A stretch of 64,000 bases of DNA from Hyaloscypha bicolor E (taxonomy: Eukaryota; Ascomycota; Leotiomycetes; Helotiales; Hyaloscyphaceae). Position 1 is the first letter of the stretch. Each line of letters starts with the position of its first letter. Below, in pieces: positions 25,900 through 38,944 of this stretch. The notes under the pieces were generated by a model. That model did no database searches. It saw nothing but the letters and a program-made list of their open reading frames with translations, and was not told the origin of the DNA. The stretch lies in contig NW_020194638.1 in NCBI RefSeq assembly GCF_002865645.1, positions 124,001-188,000 of the forward strand, given 5' to 3'. Both the position numbers and the translations under genes were made by a program.

Positions 25900-28800
25900 T
25901 TATTAATAGTTATTATAAAGGATAAAGCAAGTAGAAACTGCTTATAGGAGAGTATAAAAGATAGTTACTAATCCGTCGACTAGAGCTTAATCTGTAGAAT
26001 CGTCCGTAATTGGCTATTAAAGTTACTACCTAGTAGCTATATACGAATCGAGAACCTCCTAAAGCTATAAATTAATATCCGTAACCCGTTATAAAGCCCT
26101 TCCTGCAGATAGAGATTCCGTAAGAGTATTACGAGTATACTAATCTTGAGTTATAGCTTGGAAAGGGGTAGATCCGGTAAATAGATACTTTATAAGACCT
26201 CTGGAGGTAATTCTGTAATTTCAGGATCTGCCTTATTTATATTGGCCGAATCTACTATAAAATATATCCGTTCCTGGCCAGGAAGTATATTTAGGATTAT
26301 TTGATTAAGCTTGCGGACTATATTATTTAGGGTTAATAGGATTACCCGTCTGCTAAAGGCCCGGTAGTTATATAGGGCCTGCAAGAGTTATTCTTGCAGG
26401 TAGATGTAATTAATTAGGTCTATAACTGACTAGGTATGCGGAATAAAAGGCGGGAGTATAATCTGCCTATTTAAGGACGGGTTATATGGCAGATGACTAA
26501 TCCAGTCTATAAAATCCTGTTCGGACGGATTATTACGGACCCGTATATTAATCCGTAATAATAACTAATGGAGCCGTAGCCAGATCTATGTCTGTTATAG
26601 GCAGGCCCGTACTATATCGGCCTGCGAATTATATGGAACTACTAGTAAGATCTGGGCAAAGTCTCTCCCGAGAATTACGGATACCCCTCTAAAGAGAATA
26701 TCGTCTGTAACCGATTATAAATTGACTATTAGCCGATATACCATCTCAAAGCAGTACTTATACTATATGAGTACCTCGTCCCAGATAATCAGGTTTATAG
26801 ATTGCAAGAGTGCCCCGAGCTAGCTTGTCTTAGTAATTGTATTTACGGACGACTCGTCGAGCTCGAGTGGGATCCGGAACTAGGAGTGAGACATATGTCC
26901 GTCCGGGAGAAGGAGAGCCGTAATACCCGTTAATGCTATATATAGGACTACCTTACCTTGGCTACGGTAATAGTAGTAGAGGGTCTTATAGAGAAATGTC
27001 TTACTAGTCCTGTCCGGGCCCTGTAAGTAGAAGTGAGCCGTCTGCGAATCGTCTGTAATTACTATTATAATTATCTAGAAGCAAGAGTACTGGTCCATAT
27101 TTAGCTAGGCTTGTATTACGGTCGCTAGTAACGTCTTACGGATATAATTAACCCGTAGATCAGCCATACGGTGGCTTACGGTCTAGTTAAAGGTATTTTC
27201 AGGCAGGGCAATATCCGTAAGCGTCTACTAGAGATCCGTAAGGCCGAGACTAAGTAAGAAGAGGCCATAATTATAGTAAGAATTAACCAAGGGTAGCGGG
27301 AAGTCAATTAACGGATTACAGGCGAGCTTGCGGGCCAAGTTATTACAGAAATATTCCTTATACTAGTTCCAGATTGCTTGTATATCCGTAATTAGCTACT
27401 GGCGAATGCCTATAAGAAAGAGTATCTGTAAACCATAGCCGGTTATTAATAAAATAGCCTTATTAAAGTACTAGAACTACTCCTAATTATTCTCTACTAA
27501 GCCGTAGGCAATACAGGTAGTATAATATATAGGATAACGGATGCCTTTAACTAAGTAAAGCTTATTAAAGGACTACGGACCGTATATAACCGTTAGTAAG
27601 AGCTATAAGTAGAACCGCTTGCCTGAAACTAGGCTATAGTAGTAAATACGGCCAATATTATATTCTCGCTTGTAGTACTTCTATATCCGGGTCTTAGTAA
27701 CCCATATAAAGTACTATAGGAACTCGTAATATAGATACTAGTATCTGTTCTTATATATTGTATTATATTTAAAGAAGGCTATTAAAGTCGAGTGGGTATT
27801 TATGGCCCGGTCCGTAATCTGCTCAGGTAAGAGATTGGCCGTAAAGCAGACTATATACTATTCAGGGAAGTAAATTACGAGATATTAAACCGGGAAGAAC
27901 TTCTGGTATATTAGGTACTTGAACAGGCACCAGAAAGCCTCTATAGGGCCCATATACCGAGCCTAGAGGTACTAAGTAATCTTATTATCCGTTCCCGAGA
28001 TAGTAATAATTATATAGTCCGTTCCCTTATAAATATACTTGTGGATATACTTAATTACTTATACGGATATATAAATCTCGATATTAATATATAAGCGGAA
28101 CTTCTAGAGAAGATACGGGTTATACGGAATAATCTAGCGGTTATTATAGACGACTTCCTGGTCTGGAAAGCCTGGTTTATAAACTATAAATATATAACCG
28201 TTATCCCGGTACCGGTATTCGGGATACCTATCCTTATAAATAATTATTATAGCCGTAAATGCTTTAGGGAACTTCTTCTGGTATACGAGCAGGGCTATAG
28301 GTATCTTATAAACTATATATGGGGCTTTTGGATTATTATTAAGGCTATATAGCCCGTGAGATATCTGGCTAGTAATTATAGCCGTAAGTTCGCCCGTAAA
28401 ATCCCATAATAGGTCTGGAAGCTCGATATAAATAACCTCGTTAACTAAATTAGGGGTTAAGAAGACGGTATTTCTCTTAAGAAATAAGAGTAAGTATATA
28501 TATAGAAGGCTATGCTTCTGGTACTCAATTATATAGACATGGCCCGTATACTATTTAAAAAGGTAGTTCTTAAGGTTTATAAGGAGCTCTTTTATCTTTA
28601 GGATAAAGATCCGGTAGAGGAAATCCGGATAGTTAATTACTTATTACCTGTTTAAGAGGTAATCTGTAATCTTAGGCTAGTATAGGTTAGCTATAAAGGT
28701 AATAAAAAAGCTTAGCTTACTAAAGTACTATATAATAGCTATTAAGTCTTAAAAGAGCTACTATATAAAGCGATTACTACCTGTAAAGCTTAATAAAAAA

Positions 28801-30000
28801 ATAAAATAATAGCTAATATTACTTATATAAATATCCTTACGAATTAGAGTATCCGTAAGTCCTGTATAGATATCCGTACGAATATTTTACTAGTATAAGC
28901 AGAGCCAGTTAAGCGAGGTAGTCTTGCAGGTAATATATATATTAATAACATATTACTAAAAGAGGCGGCTAGTATAAAAGAGCGGAAAGAAGGCTAGACA
29001 GACGTGAAAATAGTACTAGTAAAAGACCTATTACTTGAGCTATATTTGCTAATAGGTCCTATTATAGTCCTATAACTATAAACCGTAGTACTAGCCCGGG
29101 TCGCTATATGGGAAGAGCAAAACATAGTAGAGCGGTATATATACTATATATATAATATTAATTATATGTATTTGCGGACGCTTATAGCCTGCCTTGCGAA
29201 TCATAAGTACTAGATTACGGTAGCTTGCATCCGTATACTTGTCCGGGATAAGGGCTATAACCTTATTACTCGTTAGAAAGTTCTTATAATAATAATTAGT
29301 ACCTAATTCGAGAATTAAGTATATTTACGGGTTAAGTAAGATCCGGAAATCGGTTTACTAGCTTATAAGACGCTTGCAGGCTATCTTATAAATCATAATA
29401 AACGGATTATAATCCGTAAGTATATCCGTAAGCTATAAAAGAACTATATAATCTAAGTAAGAGAAGTTAGTAGCCCGTATATTAGTTATAAAGAGCAAAT
29501 TATAAAAGAAGAGCTATATAAAGAAGGGTTCGGTATATAAAGCAGGCTATAGCAGGCCTTGGAAGTAAAAGAGCTTGCTATAGATCTAAAAGTACTAGAT
29601 TTTATAAGAGAAGTCAATTCGTATATTCTTCTTATACTTAACTAATATAAAGGCAAAAGCATAATTATATACCCGGATATTCGCCCGGAAGGCCCGGTAG
29701 AGCGGATTATTACCCATAAAAAAGTAAGAAAGATATAAAGGAGGCTTGCGAATTAAAGAAAGTATTATATTACCTTTTTTATAATAGGCCTTAAAATAAT
29801 TATCTATATAACTAAAATAAAGGGCTTTGCAAGCTATATAGCAATCCGTAAGCGGACTAGTCATATATGCGGGAGCTGGCCAGAAGCGTGAGAGGAAGCC
29901 AGGAGGCCATATAATAGGTAAGTCTATAGGAGAGTTCTCTAAGATATTAACTAGGGCCGTAACGGATAATTAATAGATCCGTTACTGGCGCCATAGGGCT
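25900..30000 (-). pseudogene. Helitron Rep/helicase (Pif1-like) remnant
   Basis: From the N-terminal side (right) on the minus strand: FRANIRVYNYAFAF at about 29640-29705 (Helitron-like N-terminal domain); ARYMGPIEAFWCLF at about 27925-27965; a helicase Walker A at about 26985-27030 reading GPDRTSKTFL where GPGGTGKTFL is expected, so three Gly are lost; a Walker B LIIWDEV at about 26772-26795; and a C-terminal LPGQERIYF...ADPEITELPPEVL in 26190-26384. The 64-residue and 89-residue open frames in these positions are surviving fragments of this one gene. The Rep HUH motif was not located with confidence. The gene cannot be functional. Confidence 0.85.
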
Positions 30001-30672
30001 AGCTCGTCTATAGAGATATCCATAATAGACTATTATTATTACCGGGAGATAAAGAGGATATTCGGATTAAGTTCTTATAAGGCAGGGTATTACTAGGTAT
30101 GATTAGTAGTATTCCGGGCCTATTAATAGGTTAGTTAAGTCAGAAAAGAGGGAAAACACAAACTTAATAGTAATTATAGGTCTTATATTACTTGCCTTAC
30201 TCTATAATAAAGTTAGAAGCAGGCCGGTTTTACTTATAGGTAATATAAAAGCGAGAAGGGTCTATAATATAAGTAAAAGAAAAAGTAGTAAATATAAAAG
30301 TAATAAAGAGAAAAAGAAGAGAAAAGTAATATAAGGCCAGCTTTTTTTTTTTTAGTATTTCTCATATAACCTGTATTTTTTAGAGAGCCCCGAGAGTTAG
30401 CTAGTACCTTAAGAATTTCTCTTGCCTTCTCTCGAGCTTTAAAAAATCATAATAAAAGCCCCTTATATTCCAGAACTACTAAAATATAAAGAAAGGTACT
30501 TGAGCTTCTTCTCTCTTATCCTAAGCTAAGCCCTAAGAATTTGAATGTAATTATGTTCTAATATGCGATTTCCTAGAAGAAAGAGATTCTGGTATTCCTC
30601 ACGTGACCCGCTTTTTCTAGGGAATACTAGGAGCTAATTACTTAGGGTAGTCCAAATATAGGATAATATAAA

Positions 30673-31133
30673 AGAGAAATACTTCTTCTTATTCTTAGAA
30701 AAGATTAGTATATTATTAATATAGGCCAAGTAAGAATTATCTAAATAGTTTATTAGAATAATATTAATATATTACTAGAAAGTTACTAGACTATTATAGA
30801 ATCTAAATAATAGAACTACTAGTTTAAAGAATCTATATCTTATCCTAAAAACTACTTATATTATAGAAGCTAATTCTATACGAATTTAGTTAAAAGTATA
30901 TTAAATATCTAATTTAGTAAATACTAATAATTCGGCTAATTAGTTATAAGTCTTAGTAATAAGTAATAAGAAATAGTAATTCTTTTTTATTATAGTATTT
31001 AGTTATTAATAATTAATATAAAATTATAGGCTATTATTTTTTTTAATAAATAAGACTAGTAATAAGAAAGGAAATTTAAATAGCTTAATAAAATCCTTTT
31101 TTAAGTTCTTAATAAGATATTCTTTTATTTTTT
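30673..31133 (-). pseudogene. Host Gypsy reverse transcriptase core, split by two insertions
   Basis: The minus strand from 31133 reads EYLIKNLKKDFIKLFKFP, LFIKKNN, FYINY, LN, then FQ-like stop-stop-YIN and AYINNILIFSKNKK, with the YIDD box turned to YINN. The frame continues upstream across the 7.8-kb Gypsy insertion into 38945 (RKIKEYL spans the junction) and downstream across the Helitron into 25529. Confidence 0.85.
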
Positions 31134-31431
31134 TATGAGATATTTATTAGTAAATAATAAGATAATAGAATAAATTAGTATATTATAAAACTATAGTATT
31201 AAATTTAGTATAGAACTAATCTCTATTCCTTTTATAAAATTCAGGGAAGCCCCCTCTAAATAGGAGGCTTTAATAGCATATATATAATTAGTAATTTATA
31301 AGCCTAATATATATAATATAAATAGTAATTAGTTAGGATATTAAAGAACTATTAAATTCCCTAATTAATACCTATAATATCCGAGGTTTATTACATGCCC
31401 TTAAGTCACGTATAATTCTATATATATTATA
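31134..31431 (-). repeat. 3' LTR of Gypsy-1 copy a
   Basis: 298 bp, same length and borders as the other LTRs of the family. On the minus strand it starts TATAATATATATAG (TG to TA by RIP). The element end here reads TATGAGATATT, versus TATAAGGTATT at the other LTR. Confidence 0.92.
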
Positions 31432-32160
31432 ATTATGCCCCTTTTCTAGAATCTTATTCCTAAGATTTATTAATTTATTCTAGTAAATATTTAATTAATT
31501 ATTTATTTAATTAATATAAACTTCTAGTATCTTAGGAGATAATTTTACTAATATAATCTAAATAATAGATATAAAAATTATCTAATTAGATTAGAGCTAA
31601 ATAAGTAAGAAGGAAAAGTAATTATATTTTAGGTATAAGGGCTAGCTAGTAATTGCGATTTTATTTGGGATCTAAGTATTCTAATTAGCTTAATCTAAAG
31701 TACTAAGGCATTACTCTATAAAACTAATATTACTTATTAGATCTTATATTAGAATAATCTAAATAGCTATATAGAAAGTATTTAATAAATATTTATATAA
31801 GAAACCTATATAAATATTTCTGAGGTCCTAGAGATTATTTACGGGTTTCTAGAAGCATATATTAATTAGTTATACTAGTTTCTAATTAGGACTAGTATAA
31901 AAACTAGTAATTAATCCAGGTAATTCTCTATTTTTATAAAAAAATTTCTTTATATTATTATACGCTTTCTTTCTTTCTAATAACTATATATATAACTTTT
32001 TCTATTATTATTTTCTAGCCTCTTTTTCTATTCTTCTCTAAGTTTTCTTTAATTATTTTTAATTAATTTCATAATATCTTCTTCTAGCTTTATTATTTAT
32101 TCCTATAATAATAAATATAAAAATAATCTTATAGCCTTCTTTCCTATTACTAGTAAATAC

Positions 32161-32373
32161 TTGAAATATTTTAAGTATTTACTTATTAATTTCTTTATCT
32201 TATATACTATAGTACCTAGTAAGAAGAATTATAACTATTATAATAAGAATTCTAAGTCTTATATATTAGTAAGTTCTTTAGCTTTAATATTTATTAAAGC
32301 TAATATGATTTCAGATTTCTTACTACTTATTAGAGGCTTACTAGTTCTAGGAAAATACTATTATAATCTTTAA
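32161..32373 (+). other. 70-codon open frame antisense to Gypsy-1, kept in both copies
   Basis: The frame lies between integrase and 3' LTR, antisense to the element, and encodes a hydrophobic, Tyr/Asn/Lys-rich peptide. The same frame of the same length is open at 62337-62549 in copy b, with only scattered differences. It contains no Trp, Gln, His or Cys, the residues whose codons are most exposed to RIP, so it may have stayed open passively. No family recognised. Confidence 0.35.
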
Positions 32374-33949
32374 GAAATTTCTTAAAATATATCCTAAATA
32401 GTATTATACTAATAAGAATAATATTATTAATTAGGTTTTTAAAAACTAGAAAAATACTAATAAGCTTCGGAATTCTTTTTCCTATCTTAATAAGGCAGAT
32501 AATAATATTACTTGAATTAGTATCCTAAAAATAAGTTTTTTCTAATATATTTAGGTACTTACTAATTTTTTAAAAAAATATTATAATATCTATTTTTAAG
32601 GTATTAACCTTATTATTAAGTTTATTACCGAAATTACTAAGTAGTTTATTACTAGTACTTTAAGTACTAATAATATAATACTTATAATTATTTAAAACCT
32701 AACTTTAAAAGTTCGGGCTTTCTATAAGATATATATAGTAATTATAAGTTCCTTATTTATTTTTCTTAATATCCTTAATACTAATATTATTATAATATAA
32801 CTATATTCTATTAAGAAATAAGCAAATTCCGGAAAGTATTAGCTAATTCTTTACTAAGTCCTAAATAGGGCTAGTATTTAGTATTCTTGCTTTAGGAATT
32901 AGGAATTTATTTATTTAAGATACCTATAACTAGTTTACTTATAATAAATCTTTCTTAATCCTAAATCTTTTTCTAATAATTTAAATATAATTCTTATAAG
33001 CCTTAATAAAACTCTAGAAAACCTTTATAAATAAAAAATCTAGGAAAAAAATATTTCTATTATTATTCCGGGCCTTTTCTTAGCTATTTAGATCCTTTTT
33101 TTCTTTTAAGTAGCCTTTTTCTTAGTAATTCAGAATTCTTTTTAATTTTAAGAAATTATTAAAAAGTAGTTTTGGATTCTAAGCTATAGTTTTAGTTATA
33201 TAATTTCAGAAGTTTTTTGGAATTTTCAAGATTAAAGAAAACAAGTAACTAGATATTATAATCTTTAGATTAGACTTTCTATTTAATTAAATACTATTAC
33301 TTCTTATTTCTATTATTTTATTAATAATTAATAATAGCTTTTATTTTTTATTCTTATTTTTTATTATTATTTACTAATTCCGGAAGCTTTTTAGAGAAAT
33401 ATAAATATAGCTCTTAATTCTTTTTTATTATATATTTTTTAAGAAAGAAAATATAGAAAGTTAGATATAAATAATTATATATACTTAGTAGTTTTAATTT
33501 ATATACTAAATTACTAATATATTTAAGGATTCTAAATAAACCTATAAATTTTAGTTTAAGCTTTCTTGCCTTAAGTTTAATATTTCTTATTAATAGTATT
33601 ATTTAAGCTTTTTTAAAATAATATTTAGCTAACTAGTATTTATTATAATAGGTTTCCCGGTTATTTTATATATAATACTATAAATTCTTAAGCTTTCTTT
33701 ACTTTATTTTAAGGGTTTCTAGCCTTTTATATATAGCTAGTACCTTTTCTATAATCTTATTCTCAGGATTTTATAAAAATTAAAAATAATATTTATAATA
33801 TATATAAAAAAATATATTTTATAAAACCTAATATTTTAAGTTATTATATATAAATTTTATAAAAAATAACTTCTTAAACTAGTTATTTTTTTTAGATATT
33901 ATAATAATATTTCAGATAATATTCTAGGGCCTAGTTTTATTTTTTTATC

Positions 33950-36900
33950 TAATTATTTATCTAAGAATAGTAAGCTATATTTAAATACTATTTATATATT
34001 AAATAAAAGCAGAAAGCAAACTAAAACTAGCTAGTAAATACTATTTCTTAATTAGAAATAATTTTATTAGGAAAGCTAAAAATCGAGAAAATATATTTCT
34101 ATATAATCTTAGTAAGCTCTAGAGAATTAATAGTCTTATAGTATATAATATATCTTACTATTTTAAAGTACTAATTAATAATTATAAGAATTATATTAAA
34201 ATTAGGATCTTTTACTAGGTTCTTATATAGTAATAAACCTATAATAAAATTTATAGAGATCTTACTTTAGGGTTTCTCAGGCTATAATAAACTACTAAGC
34301 AAACTATATAGTAAATGCCTTTTTGCCTTAATTTTCTAGTAAATATTATATTCTTAATAATAATTATAAATATTTTCTTTTATATTTTTCTAATATTAGG
34401 ATTTTCTAAGAAGCTCGAGAGTTTTTTTTACTTTATAGTATCTAGCTATTAGATTATTATAATAAAGCTTTATAATTTCTTAATATAAAGCAGGATTATT
34501 AGATATAATAATTCTTAAATAGTACCTAAGTAAGCCTAAATTATTTTTCCAGATTTCCTTTTTTTTAGTATCTTTCTTACTAAGCCTTTACTTTATAATA
34601 TTCTAATATTAAGAATTATTTCTTTAAGCTATCTAGATAATATTTAGAAGAAATTCAGATAAAGAGGCTAGTACTATAGCTCTTTTAGTAGCCGTATATA
34701 TTTATATATAGGAAATTAGGTATTTATAATTATCTAATTTAAAAACTCAGGAAACCGAGAAGTCTTTAGTTTTATTAAGTAATATAATTATAAATATCCT
34801 TATTATCTTAGCTATAATAATAAAGCCTTTAAGGTATTTCCCTATATCTTATTTCTTAACTAATTTTATAATTAAGAAATTTATAAGATAATTTATTTAC
34901 TTATCTTATAGTAAATATTTCTTTTTAGCTATTATAAATATGGCAAGTATTAAATAATATTTATTTTAAAAAGAGAACTTTTTAGATATTTATAAGAATC
35001 TCTAAATTATAACTATAAAAGCTTTTTTTAACTTATTCTAAAAGATTAGAAGCCAAGTTATATTAATAGAACTTTCTTTATAATTAGGTCTTTTATTAGG
35101 TTTATTTACTAGATTTAAGGCACCTCTATAATAAATAATATTAAAATTATATATTATAAAATATATTACCTAATATATTTAATAGCTTTCTAGATATTTT
35201 ATTTCTATAAAATATTAGAGGTTATTATAGTCTATAATAACCTTAATTATAAACCTAGATCCTTTAAGATAATAATACTAATACTTAAAGGCTTTAATAA
35301 TTATAAATAGCTTTTTATTATAAGTATTATAATTATATTTGATTTTAGAAAATTTCCGGGACTAGAATATTACTAGATACTAGTATTTTTTCGGGCTATT
35401 ACTAGAATTAACTTATTATAAAATAATACTAATAATTATAAATTTTAATATATTAGTTTTAATATAAATCTTTTTAGAAAAGTTAAAATAAACCAGAATA
35501 GGTATTATAGTAAAAGCTTTTTTTAAAGTCTTAAAGCTTTTAGCTACTTTATTTATTTATATAAAGAAACCGGATTTCTGGCCTTTTTCTATTTCTTTTA
35601 AAAGATTTATTAAGCCTATAATTACCTAAAAGTAATAGTAAATAAATCTATAATAGAAATTAGTAAATTCAAGAAATACTTAGATATTATAAAATAATTC
35701 TGGTTCTAGCTATTTAATAATATTACGGATCTATTTAGGATTCATATAAATATTTTCTATTCTAATAAGAAAGCCCAGAAATTTGATTTTCTTAATATTA
35801 AACTTATATTTACTAAGTTTATAAAATAGGTTATTTTTATATAGCCTAGTAAATATCTAGTAAATATAATTATAATATTTACTTTTATTTCGGGAATAAA
35901 TAAGAATATTATCTAAATAAATAATTACGAAATAATTCAGGAGTCCTATAAGTATAATATTAATATATACTTAAAATATAGCTAATATATTAGCTAGCCC
36001 AAAAAGTATTATAAGATATTTAAAATAGCTATAATAAATCCTAAAAGCTATTTTCTACTTATATTTTTTATGAATTTTTATCTAATAATATATATTCTTA
36101 AGATCTAGCTTTATAAAGATCTTAGTTTCTCGGAGCTAGTTAAGAATCTTATTAATAAGAGAAAGCAAATACTAATTCTTAATTATAACTTAATTAAGTC
36201 TATAATAATTAATATAAAGGCATAGCCTTCTATTTTTTTTAAGAATAAAAAGAATAGGTACTCTTACTAGGCTTTTACTAGGCCTTATCTAATATTTATA
36301 AAGCATATCCTATAAATATAAATATAATACTTCTAGTTAGATCTCTAATAAATTATATAAAGGCCTATATAAAACTATATTATTTATATTAATAGAGTAT
36401 TTAATACTACTAAAATTAGGAAGTTCTAAAGCTTTATTAGGGTTAAAAACCTCTAAGAAATCTTTATATTTATTATTCCAGAAATAAATAAGTATTTCTA
36501 AGGCCTTTTTCCGGAGAATATTAATTTACTATATTAAAAACTCCTATTTAGTATTACTAGAATTATATAATAAAATAGAGATCTAGTAACTATTATAAAT
36601 ATATAAAGCCTATTATCTAGAATAGTTATATTTGCCTTTAGTTAAGAATAAGACTTGAGGTACTAGCTCAGGGTACTAGTTAAGCTTCTTACTAAATTCT
36701 TTTAGTATTAGGATCTTAATATTATTAGGCTATATAAGTATATATATTTATTATTTCTTAATATAGTTTATATATTATATAAGAATTACTTTATAAAATT
36801 CTATATTAAAGACAAGGCTATAAGAGCTAATATTCTTATACTTATAGAACTAGAGTTTAAAAAAACATATCTTATTATAATTATCTATAATAAATATCTT

Positions 36901-37360
36901 AAGATTATAGGCTTAATAGATCTTAAATCTATTTTTATAAAAGATTACAAACTTTTAGTTATACTTAGCTAAGATAATAAAGCCCCGGCTTTAAGCCTAA
37001 TTATTATTAAGGAAGTTATAGTCTAATTTAGTATTACTAAGTCTATTATATATTTCTGAAATACTTATTTCTGGCTATATTAATCTTACTTAAATAGTTA
37101 TATAAAGTAATATGCCTTTTTTATTATAGCTAAAATTATTAATATTTAAAATTTAGCCTTTTCTTTTTCCTATTTTTTAGGAGGATCTTTTCTAAAGTAC
37201 TTTTTTATAATAATAGTATTAACCTGCTTTTATAAATACCTTAACTCTTTTATAGTTTTGGCTTTATTAGAGTTCTACCGAGTCTATTTAATATACTTAA
37301 AATACTTTATATTTCCTGAGAAGTATTTTTTCTATTTATAAGTTTAATAAATTATATCTA
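33950..37360 (-). pseudogene. Gypsy-1 copy a gag-pol remnant
   Basis: On the minus strand: a former CCHC zinc knuckle at about 37310-37352 (Cys and His positions now mostly Tyr), reverse transcriptase with YLDNILIYS at about 35892-35925 (YLDD, one Asp lost), then RNase H and integrase down to about 33950. Only one of the two catalytic RT Asp is altered here, whereas copy b has lost both. Multiple stops. Confidence 0.82.
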
Positions 37361-38646
37361 AAGTAGAACTAGTACTTTATTAAGGCCTTAAAGAGGCTAA
37401 AGTATTACCTAAGGGTTTCTTATATAATTTTCGGAACTTATTCTTTCTTTTTTAATAGCCTTATAAATTAGAATTTACTAAGTTAGAGTTTTTAGGAATA
37501 GAATTACTTTTACTAGACTTCCCTATTTTTACTTTCCTTAATTTAGGATAAGTAATATATTTTGCTTTCTAAGCTTTCTTAAGCTATTCGGAAATAGATA
37601 CTATCTTATTTCCTAAGAAAATAGATATAAGTATCTAATAAATCTTATAATTAGATAAAGTAATATTAAGAGTCCGGACCCGGTCTTATTTAGGGTATAA
37701 GTTCTAGTTAACTTTGAGACTAATTATCCGAGTATATAACTCGGTAATTATCTTACTATTTTTCTAATAAAGATCTCGGAGCTTCTTAAAAATATCTTAT
37801 TAACGGGTTTAAGATACTTAGAGTATATTAGCTAAGTAGGCCTTAAATTACTTCTAATAAACCTTATATAATAATAGGCTTTACTTTATTATAGTTTCCC
37901 AAGTATTATAAGGTTTATTCCTAAAAATACTTATAATAAAATTAACTTTAGAAAAATATTTATTATAAGTTTAAGATTAGGTCCTAAAAACTATTTTCTA
38001 GAAAAATATAAATATTTTTTATTTCTTAAGAAACTTTCTATAATATAAGTTAGATATCTAGATCTTAAGAAATTTTTCTTAGTCTAAATATATCTTTAGA
38101 ATATTATATAATAGCTCCTAATAAATAGTATTAAGATTACTTTTAAAGCTTATTATATTAGGAAAAAAAATAAGTTCTAATCTTATTTTAGGAAGTTTCC
38201 TAGTAAAAATTACCGAGAAAAAAAAATAAACTTATAAATAGAGTTTCTATAAGATATAGTAAACTATAAGATATTTCTAAGAATATCTTTATATTACTCT
38301 AATTATAGAATATACTAGTTAATTATATTTACTAATTCTTGCTTTTATTAAAGTACTTTAACTTTAATATATAAGCCCTATTCTATAGCTTAGGTAATAG
38401 TAACTTGGGTATTAATCTCAGTATTTTAATTATTACCGGAATTATTTCTATTATTATTACTAGCTCTTAGAGGCTCCTAAGGAGCCCTATTAAAAGTATT
38501 AGATAAGCCTTTATTATTACCTATATTAGGGTTAATCTAGTTAATTTTCTCTATAGAAATAGCTTTAGTAAGAAGTTATATATTTCGCAGATTTTAAGAC
38601 ATAATTACTTATTAAACTATTTCCTTTAAGAGTAGAGAGATTAGCT

Positions 38647-38944
38647 TATAAGGTATTTATTAATAAGTAATAAGATAATAGAATAAATTAGTATATTATA
38701 AAACTATAGTATTAAATTTAGTATAGAACTAATCTTTATCTCTCTTATAAGGTCTAGGGAAGCCCCCTCTAAATAGGAAGCCCTAATAGTATATATATAA
38801 TTAGTAATTTATAAGCCTAATATATATAATATAAATAGTAGTTAATTGGGATATTAAAGGGCTACTAAACTCCCTAATTAATACCTGCAATATCCGAGGT
38901 TTATTACATACTCTTAAGTCACGTGCGACCCTATATATATTATA
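38647..38944 (-). repeat. 5' LTR of Gypsy-1 copy a
   Basis: 298 bp. It keeps a CACGTGCGACCC block like the solo LTR. It differs from the 3' LTR mainly by transitions. Confidence 0.92.

Larger units (their letters stand above)
25530..30672 (-). mobile_element. RIP-degraded autonomous Helitron inserted in the host Gypsy RT
   Basis: A 5.1-kb insert of distinct texture (many CG dinucleotides, CA/TG lost) encodes a Rep/helicase on the minus strand. The borders were inferred from where the interrupted Gypsy RT frame leaves (30673) and resumes (25529); they may be off by a few bases. The empty site would read CTCT^TATATT on the minus strand, so insertion between T and T is possible. An 87-bp imperfect palindrome lies at the helicase-side (3') end. 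Confidence 0.82.
31134..38944 (-). mobile_element. Gypsy-1 copy a, 7.8 kb, TSD TTTTT
   Basis: 298-bp LTRs at 31134-31431 and 38647-38944; target duplication TTTTT at 31129-31133 and 38945-38949. Coding strand minus. It is the inverted counterpart of 55749-63575 and was inserted within the N-terminal RT coding part of the host Gypsy. Confidence 0.93.

Noticed and set aside
26190..26384. 64-codon frame as a separate small gene
   Set aside because: It reads as the C-terminal part of the Helitron helicase (LPGQERIYF, ELPPEVL), a fragment of a dead gene.
29595..29864. 89-codon frame as a separate gene
   Set aside because: It contains the Helitron N-terminal motif (FRANIRVYNYAFAF) and belongs to the same broken Rep/helicase.
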